A stretch of 64,000 bases of DNA, taken from NCBI GenBank assembly GCA_905183005.1, contig CAJJDO010000001.1, positions 501,836 to 565,835 of the forward strand, read 5' to 3'. Within the stretch, counting starts at the first letter, position 1. Each line of letters opens with the position of its first letter. The translations under genes and the position numbers were made by a program. Shown here one piece after another: positions 24,243 to 34,706 of the stretch. The notes under the pieces were generated by a model, which had not been told where the DNA came from, searched no databases, and saw only the letters and a program-made list of their open reading frames with translations. Source of the stretch: Paramecium pentaurelia (Eukaryota; Ciliophora; Oligohymenophorea; Peniculida; Parameciidae).

Positions 24243-25598
24243 ATGTCTGATAGAAATACATTAGCTTCTGGTAGTTGGGATAACTCTATCCGTCTATGGG
24301 ATGTCAAAACAGGATAATAAAAAGCCAAATTAGATGGTCATAGTGATACTGTTAGATCAGTCTGTTTCTCTCCTGATGGAAATACATTAGCTTCTGGTAG
24401 TGATGATAAGTCTATCCGTCTATGGGATGTCAAAACAGGATAATAAAAAGCCAAATTAGATGGTCATAGTAATTATGTTAAATCAGTCTGTTTCTCTCCT
24501 GATGGAAATACATTAGCTTCTGGTAGTGATGATAAGTCTATCCGTCTATGGGATGTCAAAACAGGATAATAAAAAGCCAAATTAGATGGTCATAGTAGTT
24601 GTATTAACTCCGTCTGTTTCTCTCCTGATGGAAATACATTAGCTTCTGGTAGTGATGATAAGTCTATCCGTCTATGGGATGTCAAAACAGGATAATAAAA
24701 AGCCAAATTAGATGGTCATAGTAGTTGTATTAACTCCGTCTGTTTCTCTCCTGATGGAAATACATTAGCTTCTGGTAGTGATGATAAGTCTATCCGTCTA
24801 TGGGATGTCAAAACAGGATAATAAAAAGCCAAATTAGATGGTCATAGTAGTTGTATTAACTCCGTCTGTTTCTCTCCTGATGGAAATACATTAGCTTCTG
24901 GTAGTGATGATAAGTCTATCCGTCTATGGGATGTCAAAACAGGATAATAAAAAGCCAAATTAGATGGTCATAGTAGTTGTATTAACTCCGTCTGTTTCTC
25001 TCCTGATGGAAATACATTAGCTTCTGGTAGTGATGATAAGTCTATCCGTCTATGGGATGTCAAAACAGGATAATAAAAAGCCAAATTAGATGGTCATACT
25101 AGTGCAATCATTTCAGTCTGTTTCTCTCCTGATGGAAATACATTAGCTTCTAGTAGTAGTGATAACTCTATCCGTCTATGGGATGTCAAAACAGGATAAT
25201 AAAAAGCTTAATTAAATGGTCATGATGATTGTATCAACTCAGTCTGTTTCTCTCCTTATGGAAATACATTAGCTTCTGGTAGTATTGATTAGTCTATCCG
25301 TCTATGGGATGTCAAAACAGGATAATAAAAAGCCAAATTAGATGGTCATAGTAACTATGTTATGTCAGTCTGTTTCTCTCCTGATGGAAATACATTAGCT
25401 TCTGGTAGTGTAGATAAGTCTATCCGTCTATGGGAAATCAAAAACAAGTATTGTTCAGATTATAGATTTAAAGAAATTTAGGTTAAAAATACAAAATATC
25501 CTTTTTTTAACACCCCTTTGCAGTAAAAGAATATTATTTAAAATTTAGATAAATCTAATATTATGGTTTACCCAGACTTCAATTTTGTTTAGGTTTGA
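24243..25598 (+). CDS. WD40-repeat protein, tandem near-identical repeats, N-terminus missing
   Basis: 451 residues in one frame. Nine full repeats start at 24361, 24487, 24613, 24739, 24865, 24991, 25117, 25243 and 25369, exactly 126 bases (42 residues) apart, preceded by one degenerate unit. Each encodes VCFSPDGNTLASGS, SIRLWDVKTG and KLDGH, the classic WD40 blades. The units at 24487-24990 look identical to each other. Related ciliate WD proteins have an N-terminal helical and pentapeptide-like domain (as in the copy at 29.4 kb); here it is absent, and the first in-frame ATG is inside a truncated repeat. The tail after the last WD also lacks the usual C-terminal domain. It may be a truncated or recombined gene. 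Confidence 0.7.
24361..25494 (+). repeat. 126-bp tandem repeat array (WD units), nine copies
   Basis: Nine head-to-tail copies of a 126-base unit. Four consecutive copies starting at 24487 appear base-for-base identical, which indicates recent tandem duplication or gene conversion rather than ancient WD repeats. Confidence 0.9.
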
Positions 25599-27201
25599 GA
25601 GAGTTTTTTAAAACAACCCTTTCCTTTTAGGAGAATTATTGGAATAACACTTGATTAATTTAAAAACTAACTTATATTAACCCTTAATTTAAATCTATTT
25701 TAATATACTTCTTGTGTCCAATATTTGTTGATAGAGTTCTATTTAATAGTATTTTTCCTTTTTAAGAATCTTGAAGCATTACTAAAATGGAAATTAATTT
25801 AGCACATTTAAAAATTACAATAATAATTATTAGTTACATGAATGCAATAATATCTTAATTCTTTGTATACTGTTTTTTTGGTATTATTCTTATCATAACC
25901 AAGCATTTTCTATCAATTTATATTTCGAATGTGAATTGTATAAGATTTATAAAGTAGATTCTACAGCTAAATCTTTCAGCATTAATCATTTCTAAGTTTT
26001 CTAATCTTCGTATTTCTTGAGAGTCAATATATTCTAATATTTACAAAATAATATAATCTCAAGTCATATTTAATTAACAGTAATAATATTATTTTTTATT
26101 AAATTGATTTAATAAACTTTAAATTTTAACAATGTTATTGAAAAAAATTTATTAGGAAAATATTTATTTTGGAAATTTAAGAGAAAATACCTGACTAATA
26201 TGAATGCTTTTTTATATATTTAAATAATTTATTGTCCAATTTATCTTAGGAGGTTGTTATAGAGAACATAAATTTAATTAAGATTATTCATTGTGTTTAT
26301 CAATACCAATCATTTAATTCTACAATTTAGGTGCAATTTCTTAATTTAATTGTAAAATATAACCATTTAATAAGTTTTTAAAGACTTAAGGGATATTATT
26401 TTTGAATAGATATTAATAAATTTTGTAAAAATCATTTTGAAGGGACAATAGTGATTATACATTGAGTAATAACTGTTTATTATTTGATGTATGTAAAATT
26501 TCATGTTGAGCTCAAGTTAATCAATAATTAAGATTCTTAGATGGTTGCTACGAAAGACATAATTATTTCCTTAAATCATAATAATTACAAAATTATAATA
26601 TTTTTTAAATTGTTTTCAAAGTTTTTTAATATCTTATCAATTAACAGGTGATTGATACATTATCTTGAAGAGAGAGTAGTGTTAAAATTAAACAATATGA
26701 TATTGTTTTAACTTTGTTATATAGTTTAGAAAATTAACTTTATTTTTTTAATTATTGTCATATCTTTTTGATTATTATCTTTGTTATTAAATATAACTTT
26801 TACTATTTATAAACTAGTTTTACAAAATTATTAATTATATCAATTAAGACTTATGTTTATACATAGTAATAAATTAAATAAATTATCAGAATATCTTATG
26901 AAATAATCATGCAGTTTTGTTAAGTTAGGTTTCAGTTAAGTAATTAAAATTAATCTTTATTTTAATCTCCTCATTTTGCTTAGTATCATTTAACATTAAA
27001 TCTCTATAAATGTTAATTAATATATAAGGAGATCTCAATAAATATACCCTACATTTCCTAAAAATGGAATACTTTTTAAAAACTTGTATAAATCTTAAGA
27101 AATCAAAATAAAGTATAGAGCAAAAAAAAGATATAATTAAAAAAATATAAAGAATGAATTTAAATAATAAATGTTTTAATGTTCTTTATGAATATTAATT
27201 A
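25599..27201. other. Gene-free stretch inside the WD cluster
   Basis: About 1.6 kb, AT-rich, no gene recognised. Its right end (about 26930-27200) resembles, in inverted orientation, the 3' flank of the WD gene ending at 28349, so it is part of an inverted duplication. Confidence 0.45.
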
Positions 27202-27420
27202 TCACTTTGTCTGAAGGTCTTCCAAAAAGCAACTTCCTTTTGATTTGAATAAAGGTTTTAAATCTTTTCCTTAATAGTTTATAAATTCTCCTTATAAGAT
27301 AAGTGTAGCTCTTGCTTCTAATAAAGGATTCTAACAAATCCTAAGTATTGTACGATCTGGCTCAACTAAATAATAATAAATAACAAATACCATTAGGTAA
27401 TAATGAGCTATTCTAAAGTG
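27202..27420 (-). pseudogene. Isolated C-terminal end of a WD-repeat gene
   Basis: On the minus strand the frame reads ...LRICQNPLLEARATLILQGEFINYQG and ends CFLEDLQTK at TGA 27204-27202. This is the same C-terminal domain that ends the WD gene at 28349 (LEALGTLILQGEFINHQG, CFLEDLEKK). A conserved small intron precedes it, but no WD repeats lie upstream on this strand: plus-strand repeats begin within about 70 bases. It is therefore an orphan 3' end left by rearrangement. Confidence 0.75.
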
Positions 27421-27432
27421 GTATTTTAAATT

Positions 27433-28349
27433 ATGCAAGAATATCTTTGTAAGTTTTATCAGAGGATTTATAATAGTGATACTGTTAGATCAGTCTATTT
27501 CTCTCCTGATGGAAATACATTAGCTTCTGGTAGTGATGATGAGTCTATCCGTCTATGGGATGTCAAAACAGGATAATAAAAAGCAAAATTATATGGTCAT
27601 AGTGGTTGTATTAACTCAGTCTGTATTTCTCCTGATGGAAATACATTAGCTTTTGGTAGTGATGATAAGTCTATTCGTCTTTGGGATGTCAAAACAGGAT
27701 AATAAAAAGCCAAATTAGATGGTCATGATGATGCTATCATATCAGTCTGTTTCTCTCCTGATGAAAATACATTAGCTTCTGGTAGTGATGATAAATCTAT
27801 TCGTCTTTGGGATGTCAAAACAGGATAATAAAAAGCCAAATTAGATGGTCATAGTGATAGAGTCTGGTCAGTCTCATTCTCTCCTGATGGAAATACATTA
27901 GCTTCTGGTAGTGATGATATGTCTATTCGTCTTTGGGATGTCAAAACAGGATAATAAAAAGCCAAATTAGATGGTCATAGTGATACTGTTAGATCAGTCT
28001 GTTTCTCTCCTGATGGAAATACATTAGCTTCTGGTAGTGATGATGAGTCTATACGACTATGGAATCTTAAGAATGCAAAAGAAATTTCAACTATTGACAA
28101 AAAATATTACGATATTCTTTCTTAATTAAAAGCATAACTCTTTTAGAACAATCTTCTACCATGTATTTTTTAATTTATTATTATTTAGTCTCTAATTATT
28201 AAATTCTTGTCATAACACAATAAATATTATTGGAAGCATTAGGTACACTTATCTTATAAGGAGAATTTATAAACCATTAAGGAAAAGATTTGAAACCTTT
28301 ATTTAAATCTAAAGGAAGTTGCTTTTTAGAAGACTTAGAGAAAAAGTGA
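27433..28349 (+). CDS. WD40-repeat protein, five repeats plus C-terminal domain, 5'-truncated
   Basis: 296 residues with one intron (28163-28188). Five 126-base WD units start at 27494, 27620, 27746, 27872 and 27998, with the same VCFSPDGNTLASGS / SIRLWDVKTG pattern as the cluster at 24.3 kb. They are followed by a family-specific tail ending LKPLFKSKGSCFLEDLEKK. The N-terminal domain normal for this family is missing; translation could start at ATG 27433, but it may be a truncated, non-functional copy. Confidence 0.6.
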
Positions 28350-29432
28350 TTATGATCATTATCAAACTACAATTATAATTAAAATCAATATCTAATATTT
28401 TTTTTTAATTCTGTCTTTATTAGATTCACTATTAATATTTATAGAGATTAAATACATGAAATTAATAATCTAAACAGAGAACAGTAAATGAAGAGTTTAA
28501 AATAAAGATTGATATAATTACTAAAAGACAACTAATTTTACATAACATTTTTTTATAATACAATTAGGATATTATATGATAGATTTACTTAATTTATTAC
28601 TATTTAAAAGCGGGATTAGTTTGATAAATTATTAGTAATAATTTTGCAAATTTTGTTCATCAATAGTAAAAGATATTTTTTATAAAAATAGATGAGAAAA
28701 AAGATACATCAAGTATATATTTAAAAACTAAAGTTAATCTTTGAAATAATTTATACTTTAATAAAGTTAAAACAATTAGATTGGATGAATTTTCATATTG
28801 AAAGTAATGTACCAATCACTTTTCATTATTATTCTCAAAATGATATTAAAAAGTGTTAGACATTATAGAAGACTGAAAAGGTATATTAATCATCAAAAAG
28901 TAGTCGTAATTATATCTTCTCTAACCGCCATCTTGAAAACTTAATTACTTATTAACTTAGGCTACGTGAATTTTTCCATACATCAAATAATCAACATTTA
29001 TAGATCAGTAGATTATGTATAATCAAGGACACCTTGAAGATAATTTTAAATTACATTAATTAATATATTGAAAAAAATTATACCCCTCATCATTTTAGCT
29101 TTAAAACTATATCTATTTTATAAACTTATCATCTAATTCAATTTCACAACTAAATTTATTCATTATGAAATTATGAAGTTACCCTAAATTTATATTAAAT
29201 AATTACCAAGATTGTTAATGAAGTATTCATATCCATAATATGTAATCCAAAATAAAGAAATTTTTCTTTGCTATAAAAATGAGATTAACCCCCTAAGATG
29301 AATAGGATGATATATTTGTAGAACTAACTAATTAAATATAAAATAGGGAAAAATAAATGGTATTAATTATTGCCAACACACTATAAAGTATTTTTATTTT
29401 TTTATATTACAAACTAATTATTCACAAATATA
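28350..29432. other. Gene-free stretch in WD cluster
   Basis: About 1.1 kb of AT-rich sequence. The first ~170 bases mirror 26930-27200 in reverse orientation; the rest shows no gene. Confidence 0.4.
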
Positions 29433-30110
29433 CTAAATATAATTTAGCTTTTTATTATCCTGTATTGATATAGAATCATCACTATTCCCAAATGTTAATG
29501 TGTTTCCATCAGGAGAAAAACAGACTGAACAAACTTTATTCCTATGACCATGTAATTTATTCAATCCTTTAATTTTCAAGTTCTTCCATTTACAATTAAA
29601 TAGCATTGCACCGTTCAAGTTCACTCCACGTATGTCTACATTATCTAATTCAGATCCATTTAAGTTACATCTTACAAAATTACCACCAATAAAGAAATAT
29701 TCCGGATTCTGATATACTCAAAGCTTTACCTTTTAAGATCAGCTTTCATTTCAACCAATAGATTAAGTGTATTTGAACCCATTAAATAAACTTACTATCA
29801 AAATCTGCAAGGTTAACAAAGAATTTCAACAATTCTATGATTTTCTTTACTTAATGTATTTTTTTAATACGATTTTATCTAGTTTATTGATATACTTCAG
29901 TTGAATAATTATTTTTACTAAAGTCATGTTGATTTAATATTATTCATTAACTTGTTAATTTACTTAATATTCCGCATTGCATCTCTTAAATTCGTTTCTG
30001 GATTTATGTGCCATAAATCAAGCTTTTCATTGGCATTCAGCACAAAGTTTTCTTAAAAAAAAACACTTGTGAGGACTTATACATATCAAAGTTATGGGTA
30101 TTTGGATATG
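29433..30110 (-). pseudogene. Broken N-terminal part of a WD-repeat gene
   Basis: On the minus strand the fragment carries the family's N-terminal domain in pieces: LWHINPETNLRDAMRNIKQ near 30000, then after a frame break GGNFVRCNLNGSELDNVDI and GVNLNGAMLFNCKWKNLKI, a pentapeptide-like stretch, and one WD unit (KVCSVCFSPDGNTL). After one repeat the frame dissolves into non-coding sequence. The frame break near 29700 and the lack of further repeats mark it as a pseudogene or as the 5' end of a gene disrupted by rearrangement. Confidence 0.7.
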
Positions 30111-30276
30111 ATAAGTGCAGTTTATCATTTATTATTTTTAATATTGAATTATAATCAATCTTAACTTAAATAATCATTATATATCAAAAAAAGTATCTTA
30201 TAAATATATTATTGAAAATTTTAATTTAAATTTGCATGGCATAATTTTTTAATAATATAGAATTCTAATGGTTTTA

Positions 30277-30763
30277 NNNNNNNNNNNNNNNNNNNNNNNN
30301 NNNNNNNNNNNNNNNNNNNNNNNNNNNNNNNNNNNNNNNNNNNNNNNNNNNNNNNNNNNNNNNNNNNNNNNNNNNNNNNNNNNNNNNNNNNNNNNNNNNN
30401 NNNNNNNNNNNNNNNNNNNNNNNNNNNNNNNNNNNNNNNNNNNNNNNNNNNNNNNNNNNNNNNNNNNNNNNNNNNNNNNNNNNNNNNNNNNNNNNNNNNN
30501 NNNNNNNNNNNNNNNNNNNNNNNNNNNNNNNNNNNNNNNNNNNNNNNNNNNNNNNNNNNNNNNNNNNNNNNNNNNNNNNNNNNNNNNNNNNNNNNNNNNN
30601 NNNNNNNNNNNNNNNNNNNNNNNNNNNNNNNNNNNNNNNNNNNNNNNNNNNNNNNNNNNNNNNNNNNNNNNNNNNNNNNNNNNNNNNNNNNNNNNNNNNN
30701 NNNNNNNNNNNNNNNNNNNNNNNNNNNNNNNNNNNNNNNNNNNNNNNNNNNNNNNNNNNNNNN
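30277..30763. other. Assembly gap (487 N)
   Basis: A run of N immediately upstream of WD repeats. The gap sits where identical 126-base repeats would collapse an assembly, so the true length is unknown. Confidence 0.98.
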
Positions 30764-31498
30764 GTCAGTCTGTTTCTCTCCTGATGGAAATACATTAGCT
30801 TCTGGTAGTTTATACTTTTATTGGATGTAAAAACAGGAAAATAAAAAGCAAAATTATATGGTCATAGTGATTAGGTTAGATCAGTTTGTTTCTCTCCAGA
30901 TGGAAATACTTTAGCTTCTGGTAGTAATGATAAGTCTATCAGTTTATGCAAATCAGGATAATAAAAAGCCTAATTAGATTGTCATACTAATGGAATCTTG
31001 TCAGTCTGTTTCTCTCCTGATGGAAATACATTAGCTTCTTGTAGTGATGATAATTCTATCCTTTTATGGGATATCAAAACAAGTAACGAAAAGGCCAAAT
31101 TAGATTGTCATACTAACACTCTTTACTCCTTTAGTTTCTTACCTGATGGAAATACATTAGTTTCTATTAGCTATGATAATTCTATACCTCTTTGGGATCA
31201 CATAACTGGTAAACAAATGCAACCCAAGAATAAAAATTATCAAGAAATTCTTCACAAATATAAGCCTTCATTATTTTACAATCCTCTTTTTCCAAATTTT
31301 GGTTTTAATATTTTATTTTATTTAGTTAAATAAAATATTCCCATTCATGTTCTATCCGCAAATCCATATTTATTATCAAATGGAGCCTTAATCTTAAAAG
31401 GAAAATTTATAACAATTTGGAAAGAATATTTATAAACATTTTTTGAATCAAGAGGAAGTTGTATTTTGGAAAATTTAAATTAAATTTAATAAAAGTGA
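30764..31498 (+). pseudogene. WD-repeat gene 3' part, frameshifted, 5' end in the assembly gap
   Basis: Four WD units start near 30769, 30885, 31005 and 31131. Spacings of 116, 120 and 126 bases show a 10-base deletion (frameshift) in the first unit and an in-frame 6-base deletion in the second. The last two units are open and continue through an intron (24 bases, just before KQNIPIHVLSANPYLL) into a C-terminal domain, GALILKGKFITIWKEYL ... CILENLNQ, homologous to but diverged from the tail at 28349. The frameshift suggests decay, unless bases are missing at the gap edge. Confidence 0.65.
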
Positions 31499-32742
31499 AA
31501 TTATTTTAAATAATGAACATAATCAAATTAAAAATCATTATATTGATATGATAATTGAAACTTATGAATTCTTCACCTATACATATGTTTTTTTTCAAAA
31601 TTTTTTTATGTCTATTAACCACTATTTTAGTATAATATTAATAATCAAAATCGCAGGGAATGAATATTCAATGATCATAACAATTTTTATCAAGATTTTA
31701 ATATAAATGATACTGCAATAAATAGATACTTATATACTCTACAAATATTTTAATTTAGCATAGTTAGTGCAGTGAGGAATCTTATAGAAAGTGTTTAATT
31801 TATAATAAAAGAAAATTAAAAGTAAATTAACTCAACTGCAGTCTTCTTAAATCATCAAATATATTATGATATGTTTGCTATATTGATTATTAATTAATTA
31901 AGATCATTTGGAAACCTAATCTCAATTCCAATTAATTGAGTGAATTACTGATTAACTAAAGTGATATGCTAAACATACATATATATCCAAAGAAGAAATT
32001 TTTAGTGATAGATAAGAAACTTTAAACATCGCTGGACTTAATTTACGTATAATCGTATTACAATCACATGATAAAAAAAATCCTTGCCTATATCATTTTC
32101 ATTTAGGTGTTATATTTATTATAACCACCAAATTCAAGTACAGGATAAAAACCTTCAATTTTGATAAAATAATTTCTAATGACATTGCCTTTTTTAAATA
32201 GAAATCTCAACTTCATGAATAAGTGGATTATTTTCTTGTATTTCATTATTTTTCTTTATATTAGTGTTATCTTTTCAAATTGAATATATGATTAAGTTGG
32301 AAAAGAGAATTATATCTATTTATCAAAAAAATCATCTTACTTTTTATTTTTATTAATCATCTCTTCATTTTGAGAATCCTAATAATCTACGATTAATTAT
32401 TAATTTACTGTTTTAATGATTAATAGAATTATTCAAAAAAAATGTTTCATAACACATATTTAATTTTGATTAAGATAAATATTATACTTCTTTGTTTTAA
32501 ATCTAATATAAATCTTTTACTATTTTGGCTATGATTTGAATTTTCAATAAAATTAGTGTTTTTGTTTTAATTGTATAGAATCACCATTTTCCAGATTGTT
32601 TGTAAGTTTTAATTTTCAAACCTTTCCTTTGCATAAAAAACAAATAAACTCTCTTAAATAGGAAATTAAAAAATAATTATTTAAAGATTTAATATATATA
32701 TCAATAATCGATTATTAACACAATTGTTTTTGTAAATCGCTA
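31499..32742. other. Intergenic, no gene seen
   Basis: About 1.2 kb of AT-rich sequence between the WD cluster and the next gene. No domain, tRNA or strong open frame with typical codon use. Confidence 0.4.
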
Positions 32743-34634
32743 TCAATATTGACTACTTTAAATTGAGTATTTTGATTTAGATTTCCCTTCATTCTAAATA
32801 TGTTCAGACTTTCGATTTGTAGAAACATTTAGGACTATATTAACATTAAGATTAATAGTACATCTTTTTATTTATGCAATTTTCTCTTTTTGTTCTCCAA
32901 TACTATTTTAAATTTCTCTTAACTATCTCGTGCCCTCTGTTTATTATTTACTACCTTGAATCTTTTAAAGAAGTATTAACTTTTCTCCATTTTCAAACTA
33001 AATTAAAATATAAATCTACTTAATTTTTTCTTTCAGTTAATAATTCCTTTTTGCATTATTATAACATAGAATATACATTTTCTGACCACCCTTCAATTGT
33101 AGATTTTAGACTTGAAATATTAGGATTGTCTTTAAAAAAAGAATTAAGTTCATTTTTATCAAAAAGTGGATAAACTAAAGGTTCATCTCCTTCTTTTAAA
33201 CCTTCCAATTTAGTTTTATCAACTTCTCTCTCTTCAAAATTTTTCATTTTAATAACCCCTCCTGATTTTAGCTTAGGTTGAACATCAACTGATAACAATT
33301 TAAGATTATTATGCTGAATAGCAGCCATTTCTCGTGCTACATCCACGGCTAAGTTGTAAATAGCAGAGCAAATGGATTAGATATTTAAGCGATATTACTA
33401 GTTGTTTTTTTTTTAAGTTGCTGATGAGGATGCTGGAATTGGTTCCCATAAATCATTTAAAAATTGTAAATACATTCTAATTATAATTATTGTAATTATC
33501 ATCATTTGACCTTATCTTTAATTAAGACTTGAATATTAATTAAATTTAATACATAATTCCTCCTTATGGTGTAAAGGATAATCTGTTAACTTCAAATTTC
33601 AATAGAAAGTTTTAAGGAGCACAAAAATAATTATGAGTAAAATTAAGTAGATAAAATTTACAAAATTTTGGTATATTTGCTTAATTATCAAATACAGCAT
33701 CAATAAAATTTTTCACATATATTTTAAGCTAATCCATTCGTTTTTATGTTTCCTTTGGATTAACTTTAGAGTCTAAATATAAAGTAACACTAGTATTTTA
33801 AACCTTTAATTTATCAACAATAATGTTAGTGAAATCCTTCATCCATAAAAAACAATCATTCTAAAATTATAAATAATTTTCTGGAAATTTATCCTAAAAT
33901 TCTGTAATCTTTGATGAGATTGATTTTTTTGTTTTTTGGATAAATTAAAGCATAAGCCTCAATCTTTTACTTCTTATTTTAAGCTAAAGTATTGCTCTTT
34001 TTGATACTAATTATTCTAATTATTTTATCTCTTTTTGGTAATCTTCTTGAGTTGGCCCTAAATTTCTTTTCTATTATTTATACAATTTTTCGCTTTTATC
34101 ATTAGATTGGTGTTTACTTTAGCTATTTGAATAAGTTTCATATGATTTTTCAAGTTAATCTCCTCTTTCTGATAATTTCATTTTAAGAAAAAAATTTTCC
34201 TCTTTTAGCTTTTTCATCAATAATAACATTCTTAATTTTTCTTGTTATTATTTTTCTGCTTGTTACTGTTGCATATAAGAAAAGTTTGAAGGCATAAATA
34301 TTGGAGGAGGAGGAAGAGGAAGTGGTTACACATATGGAAGTTAAGGAAAATTATAATATGAATTGTTATTTTGTTCGTAGTATTATGATTATTCTTTTTT
34401 TATAGACCCCATAGGGACATCAAGCTTTGATGATTCTTGTTTTTCCATTAGAAGATTTATAATTTAGTTCTATTTCTCAATTTATTATGCCAATCGATTT
34501 TCTGATGCTTGCTTGAAAAATGAACCAGACCTATAATTATTGAGTAATTCTAAAGTTAACTAATCTTAAATGTCTTTATTCTCTTGTAAAATTTATTTAC
34601 CCAATTAAGAGAACGAAAATGCGGAATTATTCAT
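32743..34634 (-). CDS. Helical protein of unknown function (611 aa)
   Basis: One gene after two introns, 33477-33510 (34 bases, starts GTC) and 32998-33019. The N-terminal third is a coiled coil with a proline-rich stretch (PLPLPPPPIF); the middle has TNIIVDKLKVQNTSVTLYLDSKV, KNFIDAVFDN and FCKFYLLNFTHNYFCAPQ; the C-terminal third has IYNLAVDVAREMAAIQ and WSENVYSMLQQCKKELL helices. The globular middle looks conserved, but I cannot name the family. Without the GTC intron it would be two overlapping ORFs, one ending at 33453 and the other starting near 33475; the joined model keeps the frame and gives whole codons. Confidence 0.6.
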
Positions 34635-34706
34635 ATTACAATATTTAATTAATAAATAAATATTATATAAAACACAGAGAATAATATCCTCAGAATATTA
34701 TTATTT

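Noticed and set aside
24361..25494. CRISPR array or satellite DNA
   Set aside because: The 126-base units encode WD40 blades in a constant frame and have no spacer-repeat structure.
30268..30798. Long open frames across 30268-30798 on both strands
   Set aside because: They run through the block of N and have no sequence content.
24243..31498. Reading the WD region with the standard code, as many short broken ORFs
   Set aside because: The TAA-TAA pair recurs at the same place in every unit and encodes QQ under the ciliate code, so these are not stop codons.
34631..34634. Apparent ATGA overlap between the WDR49-like gene and the next minus-strand gene
   Set aside because: The overlap came from miscounting A-runs in the last exon. 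With the correct counts the WDR49-like frame ends earlier, at 34707, and the exons add up to whole codons.
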